Assembly (NCBI GenBank): GCA_035517695.1
Contig: DATIYI010000280.1
Span: 1-37,060, forward strand
Length of the DNA stretch: 37,060 bases
Source of the DNA: DATFVJ01 sp035517695
GTDB taxonomy: Bacteria; Actinomycetota; Actinomycetes; Streptosporangiales; Streptosporangiaceae
Direction of reading: 5' to 3'
Made by a program: the position numbers and the translations under genes. The notes beneath the pieces are model-generated. The model ran no database searches. It saw only the letters and a list, made by a program, of their open reading frames with translations, and was not told the origin of the DNA. Of the stretch, positions 8,439-16,489 are shown piece by piece (positions within the stretch are counted from its first letter, which is position 1; the number at the start of each line of letters is the position of its first letter).

Positions 8439-9521
8439 CTGCCGGCATTCAGCCTGCGGCAGATAGCGGACCGGTGGACATTCGCCCCGGTGGCGACCGG
8501 CCTGGTGATCGCGGTCGCGGCGCTGTATCTATGGGGCGTGTGGCGGGTCGGGTCGCGTCATCCCGCGCGGCCATGGCCATGGTGGCGGACCTGGTTGTTC
8601 GTCTGCGGACTGGCCGTCATCGTGGTGGCCACGCAAAGCGGCATCGGCGCCTATGACGACGTGCTGTTCTGGGACCACATGATTCAGCATCTGTTGCTGA
8701 TCATGGTGGCGCCACCGCTGCTCGTGCTTGGCCAGCCCATCACCCTATTGCTGCACGCAAGCAGAAACCCCCTCCATACCTGGGCCAAGCGGGCGGTGCG
8801 CTCACCCGTGGCAGCATTCCTGACCTGGCCACCTTTCACCATTGCCGCCTACGCGGCGGTGATCGTCGGCACGCATCTGACCAGCGCGATGAATGTGGTG
8901 ATGACCAACCAGTGGGCGCGCGACGGGGAACACGCCCTCTACCTGATCGCCGGCTACCTGTTCTTCCTGCCGCTGCTTGGCCGCGAGCCGATCCGCTGGC
9001 GCATCCCTTATCCAATACGCATCCTGGTGCTCATCGTGGCGATGCCCGTCGACACGTTCACCGGGCTCGTACTCGGCTACTCGGCTACCGGCATGACCGG
9101 CATGATGAGCCGATCATGGGGGCCTAGCCCGGTTGACGACGTGCACCTGGGCGGCGCCGTGATGTGGATTGGCGGCGACGCCATCATGCTCGCGCTGATC
9201 ATGGGAGTATTCCTCGCCTGGAGCCGAGACGACAGGGGGGCCTTCGGCAGCCTTGGCTGGCTTGACGCTGCCCGCAGGACGAGATTGGCCAGCCTCGCAG
9301 AGGCCGCGCCGGCCGGCGGCGCTAGCCAGCTAGCGGCGGGTGCGGCGGCCACCGACAAGCGGGAACCGGGCGTGGCGGTCACCGGCGCCGCTTCCGCCGC
9401 TCAGCGTGCCGACAGGCACAGGGATGTGGACGCGGACGAGGAGGAGTTGGCCGCCTATAATGCTTACCTCGCCCGGCTTGGTGAGGCCGAGTCAGTGAGC
9501 GGCAAGCCGCCTCGCCGCTGA
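8439..9521 (+). CDS. second CtaG/Caa3-type cytochrome c oxidase assembly membrane protein
   Basis: A 360-residue polytopic membrane protein from the ATG at 8439 (an ATG at 8409 would add 10 residues; both ribosome sites are weak). It carries the family core FWDHMIQHLLLIMVAPPLLVLG, EHALYLIAGYLFFLPLLG, and VHLGGAVMWIGGDAIMLALIMGVF in the last helix. A C-terminal cytoplasmic tail of about 90 residues is Ala/Glu/Arg-rich and ends with a conserved-looking DADEEELAAYNAYLARLGE segment, which is typical of actinobacterial members. It runs opposite to the SCO1-lipoprotein-CtaG operon and is convergent with hemE. Two CtaG paralogues flanking an SCO1 gene fit a copper-insertion module for a haem-copper oxidase. 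Confidence 0.87.
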   Translation: MPAFSLRQIADRWTFAPVATGLVIAVAALYLWGVWRVGSRHPARPWPWWRTWLFVCGLAVIVVATQSGIGAYDDVLFWDHMIQHLLLIMVAPPLLVLGQPITLLLHASRNPLHTWAKRAVRSPVAAFLTWPPFTIAAYAAVIVGTHLTSAMNVVMTNQWARDGEHALYLIAGYLFFLPLLGREPIRWRIPYPIRILVLIVAMPVDTFTGLVLGYSATGMTGMMSRSWGPSPVDDVHLGGAVMWIGGDAIMLALIMGVFLAWSRDDRGAFGSLGWLDAARRTRLASLAEAAPAGGASQLAAGAAATDKREPGVAVTGAASAAQRADRHRDVDADEEELAAYNAYLARLGEAESVSGKPPRR

Positions 9522-9804
9522 ACGGCCCGCCGGGACGAAACGACAGGTTGTGGCACCCAGTCCTAACGCTGCTGCCACGCCTTCAGCTTGGCCGTTCTCT
9601 TCGGTCACGACACCGGCCCACAGTGCTCACACTCTGGGCGCAGTGCTCACGGGGTAGCCGCACTCGTCTCCGCTGCCCACACGAGGCCACAGGTCGAACG
9701 CCGGTCGCGGGCGTCTTCCAGGTCGAAGGCGGCGAGCAGCTCGGCGGTCCGGGCCCGCTAAGCGCGCCGCGCAGGTCACCCGTTGCATGGCGCCGCGGCG
9801 GGTG

Positions 9805-10851
9805 TCAGGCGGGGGCGCGGATTGACTCGGCGTGGACGAAGTCGGCGAGCCGCGCGAGCGCATCGGGATCTGTGCCGGGTAGCACGCCGTGACCGAGGTT
9901 GAAGATGTGGCCCTCGGCGGCCCGGCCCCTGCCGAGGACGTCGCGGGCCCGCTCCCTGATCGTGTCCCACGGCGCGAGCAGCAGCGCTGGGTCAAGGTTG
10001 CCCTGCAGCGCCTTGCCCGGCTCCACCCGCCGGACCGCTTCGTCAAGCGGTACCCGCCAGTCCACCCCCACCACGTCGGCTCCCGCCTCGCCCATCAGGC
10101 CGAGGAGTTCTCCCGTGCCGACGCCGAAATGGATACGGGGCACCCCAGTGGCAGCAAGCTCCGCGAAGATCCGCTTGCTGTGCGGCAGCACGTGGCGCCG
10201 GTAATCGTCCGGGCTCACCGCGCCGACCCACGAGTCGAACAGTTGCACCGCAGAAACGCCAGCGGCGATCTGGATCCGCAGGAAGGAGACGGTAATGTCA
10301 GCGAGCCGGTCGAGCAGCGCATGCCACAGCCGTGGATCACCGTACATCAGGGCCTTGGTGCGCTCATGGTTCTTCGAGGGGCCGCCTTCAACGAGGTAGG
10401 ACGCCAGCGTGAAGGGTCCGCCTGCGAAGCCGATGAGCGGCCGGCGACCAAGCTGGCCAACGAGCGCCTGCACCGCCTCCGTCACGAACGGCACGTCGCC
10501 TGGAACCAGTGGCCGCAACCGCTCGAGGTCACCGAGATCCTGAAGGGGCTTCTCCACGACGGGGCCGACACCAGGGCGGATATCCAGGCTGACGCCGACC
10601 GCCTTAAGCGGAACGACGATATCGCTGAAGAAGATGGCGGCGTCGACGTCGTATCTGCGCAGCGGCTGGAGCGTGATCTCTACCACCAGGTCGGGCCGTG
10701 CGCACGCTTCCAGCATCCCGGTGCCCGCCCGCAGCCTGCGGTACTCGGGCAGCGAACGGCCGGCCTGGCGCATGAACCAGACGGGTGTGTAGGGCACCGG
10801 CTGCCTGCGGCAGGCTCGCAGGAACGGGGAGTCTTCCATTGCCGGGGTCAC
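9805..10851 (-). CDS. hemE: uroporphyrinogen decarboxylase
   Basis: A 348-residue enzyme converting uroporphyrinogen III to coproporphyrinogen III in the cytoplasm, the branch leading to HemY and HemQ. Family signatures are PVWFMRQAGRSLPEYR at the N-terminus (Arg of RQAGR contacts substrate carboxylates), AAIFFSDIVVPL with the catalytic Asp, IGFAGGPFTLASYLVEG with the conserved Tyr, LQIFDSW-like SAVQLFDSWVGAVSP, and GNLDPALLLAP and FNLGHGVLPGTDP at the C-terminus. The GTG at 10851 gives the usual eight residues before FLRA; ATG 10839 is the alternative. It is divergent from the zinc-ribbon/DUF3000/rnd unit, an arrangement seen in other Actinobacteria. Confidence 0.93.
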   Translation of the reverse strand: MTPAMEDSPFLRACRRQPVPYTPVWFMRQAGRSLPEYRRLRAGTGMLEACARPDLVVEITLQPLRRYDVDAAIFFSDIVVPLKAVGVSLDIRPGVGPVVEKPLQDLGDLERLRPLVPGDVPFVTEAVQALVGQLGRRPLIGFAGGPFTLASYLVEGGPSKNHERTKALMYGDPRLWHALLDRLADITVSFLRIQIAAGVSAVQLFDSWVGAVSPDDYRRHVLPHSKRIFAELAATGVPRIHFGVGTGELLGLMGEAGADVVGVDWRVPLDEAVRRVEPGKALQGNLDPALLLAPWDTIRERARDVLGRGRAAEGHIFNLGHGVLPGTDPDALARLADFVHAESIRAPA

Positions 10852-11009
10852 ATTAGCGATGGTCTCACAGCCCGCCCGCCATTTTCGTGACACGCCGTGC
10901 AACGTCCACCGCTTCGACGTCAGCGTATGTCACCTTTTGATCAGCCTTGTGCCGCGCGGAGCCCTCCGGCACAACCGGCGGCAAGCCCACGGTGAGGAGG
11001 TCCCGCGCG

Positions 11010-11261
11010 ATGAGCCCCATGACCCACGCGATGAGCCCGGTGATATCGCACTGCCCCGAGTGCCACGAGGAGCGGCTGTTCGAACGGCCGCACGACCCCG
11101 TGGAGTGCCCAGATCTGGCCGACAGCGCTGACGGGTGCTGTCCCGAGCTGGCCTGTGTCGAGTGCGGCGCGGCCGTCCTTGCCGGCTTCGCCGTACCGAT
11201 CACGGTGGGCGCGCGACCGCTGCCCAACAGCCGACCTGACACTCCCGCACGTGCCGCATGA
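11010..11261 (+). CDS. small zinc-ribbon-like protein of unknown function
   Basis: An 83-residue protein starting at ATG 11010, preceded by a strong GAGGAGG 11 bases upstream, which decides this start over an in-frame upstream ATG at 10947. It contains two Cys pairs, HCPECHEERLFERP and CVECGAAVL, plus PVECPD and a CC between them, so one or two zinc sites are likely. The tail is Pro/Arg-rich and probably unstructured. It has no family that I recognise. It opens a plus-strand unit with the DUF3000 and ribonuclease D genes and is divergent from hemE, sharing the 158-base intergenic region with it. Confidence 0.65.
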   Translation: MSPMTHAMSPVISHCPECHEERLFERPHDPVECPDLADSADGCCPELACVECGAAVLAGFAVPITVGARPLPNSRPDTPARAA

Positions 11262-11295
11262 CCGCATCGCCGCGGCAGTGGCATACGCTCCCTTC

Positions 11296-12048
11296 ATGAG
11301 CCCGGCAGGCCGGGCGGCGCCTCGGCAGGCCGCAGCGGCGGCAGCGATTTTCCGCGGCGCCGCGGCAGATCTCGAAGCAGAGCGGGACCGTCAGACGGTG
11401 CTCCGCCCGGAGCTTACGTTCGAGGATGTGCCCGCGCCGAGGAAGCTTGCGCCCTACGCGGCGGTGCTCTCAGCGGCCGTGCGGACCGACGGCACCGAGG
11501 TCGCCTCAGGTCGGCTGATTCTGCTCTATGACCCTGCCTGCCAGCAGGGCTGGGTCGGTCCGTTCCGCATCGTGGCGCAAATCCAGGCTGACCTTGATGC
11601 CGAGATCGCCGTGGACCCCCTGCTCGGCGCGGTCGGCTGGAGTTGGCTCACCGAGGCACTCGACGCCCATGCCGCCCAGTATGCGGCGCCGAGCGGCACA
11701 GTGACGCGTGTGGTTACCGAGGGGTTCGGGGCTAAGGGCTGCGATCCGGCCGCGACCGAATTCGAGCTTCGGGCGTCATGGTCTCCTGCACAGCCCCACG
11801 GCGAATCCGGGCAGCCCAGCTCCGCGCAGCCCAGCTCCGCGCAGCCCAGCGCCGGACAGCCCAGCGCCGGACAGCCCAGCTTCACGGGGCACGTTGCGGC
11901 CTGGTGCGACGCTTTGTGCGCCGCGGCCGGCCTGGCCCCGCTCGAGCCCGGGGTGAGCGCGCTCCCGTCACCGGCAGCCAGGCGACGGGCCGCGAGTGGG
12001 CGCACCAGCACCCACGCTGTCCACCACGAGGGTCCTGCGGTCAGGTGA
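11296..12048 (+). CDS. DUF3000 family protein with a repeat insertion
   Basis: A 250-residue protein from ATG 11296. The family blocks are RPELTFEDVPAPRKLAPYA, SGRLILLYDPACQQGWVGPF, DPLLGAVGWSWLTEAL, SGTVTRVVTEGFG and ELRASWSP, ending with HVAAWCDALCAAAGLAPLEPGV. This order matches the actinobacterial DUF3000 family, whose function is unknown. Between ELRASWSP and the C-terminal helix the protein carries five copies of a QPS-containing pentapeptide encoded by a 15-bp minisatellite (11809-11883), which most relatives would not need. Its TGA overlaps the GTG of the ribonuclease D gene (GTGA, 12045-12048), so the two are translationally coupled. The ribosome site is weak. Confidence 0.85.
   Translation: MSPAGRAAPRQAAAAAAIFRGAAADLEAERDRQTVLRPELTFEDVPAPRKLAPYAAVLSAAVRTDGTEVASGRLILLYDPACQQGWVGPFRIVAQIQADLDAEIAVDPLLGAVGWSWLTEALDAHAAQYAAPSGTVTRVVTEGFGAKGCDPAATEFELRASWSPAQPHGESGQPSSAQPSSAQPSAGQPSAGQPSFTGHVAAWCDALCAAAGLAPLEPGVSALPSPAARRRAASGRTSTHAVHHEGPAVR
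11809..11883 (+). repeat. 15-bp minisatellite, five units, inside the DUF3000 gene
   Basis: Five consecutive 15-base units of the type ggacagcccagcgcc run without gaps and in frame with the gene. They differ at a few positions (GGG/GCG/GGA start, TCC/GCC/TTC end) and encode G/A-QPS-S/A. The neighbouring mutT1-like gene has another 15-bp array. Confidence 0.95.
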
Positions 12049-13289
12049 GCTCGGGCAACGGCGTCCCGGACGAGGAGAGACAAGCGCCCCTCCTCCAGCC
12101 GCGCGATCCGATCCCGCCGGTCGTATCCGACGCCGGGAGCCTCGCCGAGGCGATCAATGATCTCAAGGCAGGGACCGGGCCCGTCGCCGTGGATGCCGAG
12201 CGCGCGTCCGGATACCGTTACGGCCAGCGGGCGTACCTGGTCCAGTTCAGGCGTGCGGTCTCGGGCACGGTGCTGATCGACCCGATCGGCTGCCCCGATC
12301 TCTCCGGCGTCCACGCGGCCCTTGCCGATACGGAGGCCGTGCTGCATGCGGCCTCACAGGACCTCCCGTGCCTGGCCGAGGTCGGCTATCGCCCCACGCG
12401 GATCTTCGACACCGAACTTGCAGGCCGCCTGCTCGGTTTCCCCAGGGTTGGGCTCGCGACCTTGGTGGAGGAGATCCTCGGGCTCAGGATGGAGAAGGGC
12501 CACTCGGCCGCCGACTGGTCGACCCGCCCGCTGCCTGACGCGTGGCTGAAGTACGCGGCGCTCGACGTCGAGGTGCTCGTGGAGCTTCGTGATGTGCTCG
12601 CCCGTCAACTGGCCGAGGCGGGCAAGAGGGAGTGGGCTGATCAGGAGTTCGCCGCCGTGCTAGCAGCGGGGCCACCCAAGGTTCGCAGAGACCCGTGGCG
12701 CCGCACATCAGGTATCCACCGGGTACGGGCCCGCCGCGGCCTCGCTGCGGTTCGCGAACTCTGGCTGGAGCGCGACGACATCGCCAGGAGGCTTGACCTG
12801 TCACCGGGCCGCGTTCTGCCTGACGCCGCGATCATCGAAGCGGCGCGAAGGCGGCCTGCGACCGCAGCCGACCTGAACGCCATCGCCGGGTTCAACGGCC
12901 GCAACGCCCGGCACCGCGCCGCGACCTGGCTGCGTGCGCTCGACCGTGCCCGCGGCGACGGCGAAGACACCCTGCCCGAGCCGTCCGCACCCGGCGACGG
13001 TCCCCCTCCCGCGAGCAGGTGGGCGGAGCGTGATCCGGTGGCGGCGAAGCGGCTCGAGGCAACGCGGACCGTAGTAGCCGCCATAGCGGATGAGCACAAC
13101 CTGCCGAGCGAGAACCTGCTACAGCCGGACGCGGTCAGGCGGCTGTCATGGAGCCCGCCGGCGATGCCCACCGTCGAATCGGTCCGAGACGACCTGGCTT
13201 CCTACGGGGCTCGGCGGTGGCAAACGGACCTGACGGCCGTGCCGCTGGCCGGGGCCCTGCGTCGGCTGCATGACAAGGGTGACGCCTGA
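12045..13289 (+). CDS. rnd: ribonuclease D-like 3'-5' exonuclease with HRDC domain
   Basis: A 414-residue protein starting at GTG 12045, which overlaps the DUF3000 stop. The N-terminal half is a DEDD-type exonuclease: motif I VAVDAERASG (D50, E52), motif II HAASQDLPCL (D106), motif III KYAALDVEVL (Y170, D174), which makes it the DEDDy subtype. The segment around residues 225-290 (HRVRARRGLAAVRELW... AARRRPATAADLNAI) is an HRDC nucleic-acid-binding domain. The C-terminal 100 residues (ERDPVAAKRLEATR, LPSENLLQPDAVRRLSW) are a second HRDC-like helical part, as usual for actinobacterial members. The likely role is 3' trimming of structured RNA in the cytoplasm. All four catalytic acidic residues and the Tyr are present, so the enzyme should be active. 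Confidence 0.92.
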   Translation: MSSGNGVPDEERQAPLLQPRDPIPPVVSDAGSLAEAINDLKAGTGPVAVDAERASGYRYGQRAYLVQFRRAVSGTVLIDPIGCPDLSGVHAALADTEAVLHAASQDLPCLAEVGYRPTRIFDTELAGRLLGFPRVGLATLVEEILGLRMEKGHSAADWSTRPLPDAWLKYAALDVEVLVELRDVLARQLAEAGKREWADQEFAAVLAAGPPKVRRDPWRRTSGIHRVRARRGLAAVRELWLERDDIARRLDLSPGRVLPDAAIIEAARRRPATAADLNAIAGFNGRNARHRAATWLRALDRARGDGEDTLPEPSAPGDGPPPASRWAERDPVAAKRLEATRTVVAAIADEHNLPSENLLQPDAVRRLSWSPPAMPTVESVRDDLASYGARRWQTDLTAVPLAGALRRLHDKGDA

Positions 13290-13419
13290 CCGCGCTGACC
13301 TGCTAGGTTTCGTGCCGGAATTCCCCCCGCCGCAGACCGGCTGAACGCGAAAGCGGTACCCCGGTTAACGCACCGTAACCGTCCTGGACGATCATTGACC
13401 CGTCGGCCGGCGCCGTCGG

Positions 13420-13943
13420 TTAGGGGGCCAGGGCGGCGCCGGCCGGCCAGCACAGCGCTACGCAGGTGTCGATGGGGTAGCGGAGCCAGGAATGGCGATG
13501 CTGGCCCGCGGGTCCGGAACGCCAAGCATCTCCCCGCGCGACTGGGGAGCCCTGGCCACCGTGAACGCAATGCGCCGCCGTGATCAGCATGTCACGACTG
13601 CGACTGCTGACCACGCTGGCCGTGCAGAAGTGGTCACCCCCCCGCGCTGTGGCTGAAGAACGCGCCGACACGCATCGCGGCGCGAACCGCCCTGGCCTGC
13701 ACGGCGCCTGGCACCTGCGCGGCCGACGGCAGCCATGGCCGGGCGCGCGAGCCGAGGTGCCGTCCAGTAGGATCGAGGGGCGTTCGCCACCTGGTTGTTC
13801 ATGCCGTACGCGGTCGCGAAGGAGCCACCCGCCTGCCCGTCCATCATCGGCCGCGTGGCCACCGAGGCCTGCTTTCCCTTGCTCGCGCACCCCACCAGCG
13901 CGAACAGCGACATCAGCCCGGCCGCCGCCGCGGCATCAAGCAT
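13420..13943 (-). pseudogene. decayed trypsin-like serine protease with lipoprotein signal
   Basis: The minus strand from ATG 13943 encodes a lipoprotein signal (MLDAAAAAGLMSLFALVGC, lipobox LVGC). Further on, in a different frame, DHFCTASVVSSRSRDMLITAAHCVHGG (13555-13635) is the start of a chymotrypsin-fold protease, with the disulphide Cys and the catalytic His in TAAHC. The stretch RVGAFFSHSAGG just before it lies in yet another frame, with a shift at a run of seven C on the plus strand (13635-13641). No Asp or Ser catalytic region follows, so the gene has at least two frameshifts and has lost its 3' half. One shift could be a sequencing error in the homopolymer, but the missing C-terminus cannot be explained that way. 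Confidence 0.65.
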
Positions 13944-14018
13944 GCCCCGCGCAGCACCGACATGACGCGCCACTACGATCTCCCGATTCGTTACCGCATC
14001 GATACCTTTCGTGAACAC

Positions 14019-14045
14019 GCTGACAACGCTGACAACGCTGACAAC
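14019..14045. repeat. three perfect 9-bp tandem units
   Basis: GCTGACAAC occurs three times in direct succession, upstream of the zinc dehydrogenase gene and of the protease remnant. It is too short to call a functional site. Confidence 0.9.
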
Positions 14046-14140
14046 GCGGCGACCAGCAACGCGCGGCGCGTTCCACGGGGCCCAGCGGTGATCCGCGGCG
14101 CGTGGCAGGAACCCGTGGCAGAAATGGAGGGAGGAGTCTC

Positions 14141-15151
14141 ATGCGGGTCGCGCGACTGCACGCGGTGGGTGATCTCCGGTTGGCCGACGAGCCCGTGCCC
14201 GCCGTCGAACCGGGAACCAGCCTGGTCCGGGTCACCGCGGTAGGGATCTGCGGGAGTGACCTGCATTGGTGGACGGAGGCCGGCATCGGGGACGACAGCC
14301 TGGCCGAGCCGCTTATCCTCGGCCACGAGGCCGCAGGGGTCATCGACGCTGGCCCGCGCAGGGGCGAGCGGGTGGCGATTGATCCAGCGATCCCCGACGG
14401 GACCTGCCCGCAGTGCCGGGCCGGCTACCGCAACCTCTGCCCCCAGGTGCGCTTCGCTGGTCACGGCAATCAGGACGGCGCACTACGCGAATTCCTGACC
14501 TGGCCGTCTGCGCTGCTGGTCCCGCTACCTGACAGGCTCACCGATGAGGCGGGCGCCGCGCTCGAACCCCTCGGTGTGGCCATCCACGCAGTGGATCTTG
14601 GTCACCTGCGTATCGGCGGGACCGCCGCGGTCATCGGCTGCGGCCCGATCGGGCTGCTGCTCGTGCAACTGCTCAGGGGGGCGGGCGCGGCATCCGTGGT
14701 CGCGGTGGATCCATTGCCGCACCGCCGCGGCGCCGCTAGCCGGGCCGGCGCGAGCGTGACCGCCGATCCTGCCAGCGCGGACAGGGATAGCGGGCTTGCC
14801 GACCTGGTCGGCACCGGCGTTGATACCGCCTTTGAGATGGCCGGGACCGATGGCGCGGTCCAGTTGGCGATCCGTGCTGCCCGGCCGGGGGGCCGGGTGG
14901 TGCTTGGCGGCATCCCGGCTGACGACTGGATCAGGTTCCCGGCCTCGACATCGCGCCGCAAGGGCCTGACCATCGCGATGGTCAGGCGAATGAACGAGGT
15001 CTATCCGCGGGCGATAGGCCTCGCAGCCAGTGGCCACGTGGATCTGGCCGGCCTGGTGACCGATCGGTTCCCGCTCGCGCGAGCGGCTGACGCGTTCGAG
15101 TCGGCCGCGCGCCGGGGCGGCCTGAAGGTCATCATCGAACCAGGAGCTTGA
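14141..15151 (+). CDS. zinc-dependent medium-chain alcohol/polyol dehydrogenase
   Basis: A 336-residue MDR-family NAD(P) enzyme. ATG 14141 is fixed by a strong GGGAGGAG 4 bases upstream. The catalytic zinc ligands are in VGICGSDLHWW (C37) and LGHEAAG (H62, E63). The structural-zinc loop DGTCPQCRAGYRNLC has three cysteines (C89, C92, C100), with Asp86 in place of the usual first Cys. The cofactor fold has AAVIGCGPIGLLLVQLL (GxGxxG) followed by VVAVDPLPHR, where Asp suggests NAD. The GICGSDLHWW and ALEPLGVAIHAV signatures are those of the sorbitol/threonine dehydrogenase branch. The substrate cannot be read from the sequence. It stands alone between a decayed gene and the convergent mutT1-ppk pair. 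Confidence 0.88.
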   Translation: MRVARLHAVGDLRLADEPVPAVEPGTSLVRVTAVGICGSDLHWWTEAGIGDDSLAEPLILGHEAAGVIDAGPRRGERVAIDPAIPDGTCPQCRAGYRNLCPQVRFAGHGNQDGALREFLTWPSALLVPLPDRLTDEAGAALEPLGVAIHAVDLGHLRIGGTAAVIGCGPIGLLLVQLLRGAGAASVVAVDPLPHRRGAASRAGASVTADPASADRDSGLADLVGTGVDTAFEMAGTDGAVQLAIRAARPGGRVVLGGIPADDWIRFPASTSRRKGLTIAMVRRMNEVYPRAIGLAASGHVDLAGLVTDRFPLARAADAFESAARRGGLKVIIEPGA

Positions 15152-15316
15152 ATCCGTGACATTAAGATCCCGGACCGTTTTCAGCGGACAGAGGCTGCCC
15201 GGGCATTAGGCAAGGGGTGCCAGTTGGCCCGAACCACGGCGACCGCCAGCAGGGGTAGCCGACTGGAAGCCCGACGTGCGACAGATCGAATACGACGGAT
15301 ATCGCGCCGGGACTGA

Positions 15317-16489
15317 TCACGGGGCTATGACGCCGTGCCGCTCGGTGGCGACTAGCGACGGGGCGCCGCCGGCACCCGCCGCGGGTGGGGCTCCGGCCAC
15401 GTGCAGCACGCTGAAGCTTCCCTTATCGAGCGATACGTCAGCAGGCGGCGCCGCACCGAAATACGTGACCGCCTGCGCGTACAGGGGCGGCAGCGTCTCG
15501 CCGTGCCCGCACAGGATCATCGGCAGGCCGTCCGCGAGCAGTTCACCGAGCCGCGTGCGAGCCGCGGCCATGCCTCCTGGGGGGAACACCGTGAACGCTG
15601 GCTCGGCCACGGCGGGTACGCCGACATGCACCGAATAGGGCAGCACGGTCTCCACGCAGCGCGCCGAAGCGGAACTGAACACCCGGGCCAGGCCGAAGCA
15701 GGCGAGCAGCCGCGCCAACGCCGTGGCATCAGCACGGCCGGCCTCGTCAAGCGGCCGCAGCACGCCGTCGCCCCGCCAGCCCTGCTTCGGCACCGCGGAG
15801 GCGTGCCGCAGGAAAATGTAGGGGACGGTCGGCACGGGCGCGCTGGCGAACTCGCGCAGCAGCCCGACGTCACGCTCGTAGCTCAGCCGCTGCGCGGCCT
15901 CGGCCACCGGCAGCCACTCGAGCTTGTCCACCTCGTCGTTGGGGACGAATTCGGCCTGCGCCAGTTCGGCCTGCGCCAGTTCGCCCTGCGCCAGTTCGCC
16001 CTGCGCCAGTTCGCCCTGCGCCAGTTCGGCCTGCGCCAGTTCGCCCTGCGCCAGTTCGGCCTGCGCCAGTTCGCCCTGCGCCAGTTCGGCCTGCGCCAGT
16101 TCGGCCTGCGCTGGTTCGCCCTGCGCTGGCGGGGCGAGCGTGGCTTGGGCGCGGCTGCCCGCACCGCCGTTAGGTATATGTTCTCGCGCCTGCGGTGCCG
16201 CCAGTGTGGCCGCCCAGTAATCCACTCGCTTGGGCCGGCCCGCAGCCAGGTAGAACATCGGCGGCAGCCGGCGGCCCAGCACCGGTCGCAGACCGGTCTC
16301 CTCGGTCACCTCGCGTACCGCCGTCAGCAGCGGGTGCTCCCCCGGCGTCGCCTTGCCCTTCGGAAAAGCCCAGTCGTCGTAACGGGGGCGATGGACGATC
16401 GCCACCTCCACGCCACGCACACCAGGCCCTGGCCGCCACAGAACCGCACCGGCGGCACGAACCTCCGCCGCCCCGGCGGGGTCACCCAT
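15317..16489 (-). CDS. mutT1: MutT1-like NUDIX hydrolase with C-terminal histidine phosphatase domain
   Basis: A 390-residue two-domain protein of the actinobacterial MutT1 type, which cleans 8-oxo-guanine nucleotides and can hydrolyse diadenosine polyphosphates. Residues 45-66 form a perfect Nudix box (GKATPGE, then seven residues, REVTEETG). Residues from about 224 are a histidine phosphatase with LRHASAV (His229) and, further on, SSASARCVET and CGHGETLPPL. Between residues about 121 and 180 the Nudix domain is interrupted by about twelve ELAQA/ELAQG pentapeptides, encoded by a 15-bp array. This is probably a loop expansion, since the strand after it (NDEVDKLEWLPVAEA) is normal. It overlaps the end of ppk by 8 bases; the ppk-mutT1 pairing is known from mycobacteria. 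Confidence 0.9.
   Translation of the reverse strand: MGDPAGAAEVRAAGAVLWRPGPGVRGVEVAIVHRPRYDDWAFPKGKATPGEHPLLTAVREVTEETGLRPVLGRRLPPMFYLAAGRPKRVDYWAATLAAPQAREHIPNGGAGSRAQATLAPPAQGEPAQAELAQAELAQGELAQAELAQGELAQAELAQGELAQGELAQGELAQAELAQAEFVPNDEVDKLEWLPVAEAAQRLSYERDVGLLREFASAPVPTVPYIFLRHASAVPKQGWRGDGVLRPLDEAGRADATALARLLACFGLARVFSSASARCVETVLPYSVHVGVPAVAEPAFTVFPPGGMAAARTRLGELLADGLPMILCGHGETLPPLYAQAVTYFGAAPPADVSLDKGSFSVLHVAGAPPAAGAGGAPSLVATERHGVIAP
15949..16125 (-). repeat. 15-bp minisatellite, about twelve units, inside the mutT1-like gene
   Basis: On the plus strand ccagttcggcctgcg / ccagttcgccctgcg repeats eleven times from 15961 to 16125, with a partial unit from 15949. Units are otherwise nearly identical and differ mainly at one G/C position, switching the encoded residue between Ala and Gly. 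Homogeneity suggests recent expansion. Confidence 0.97.

Noticed and set aside
15949..16125. Possible CRISPR array
   Set aside because: The units are contiguous 15-mers with no spacers and are translated in frame, so it is a coding minisatellite.
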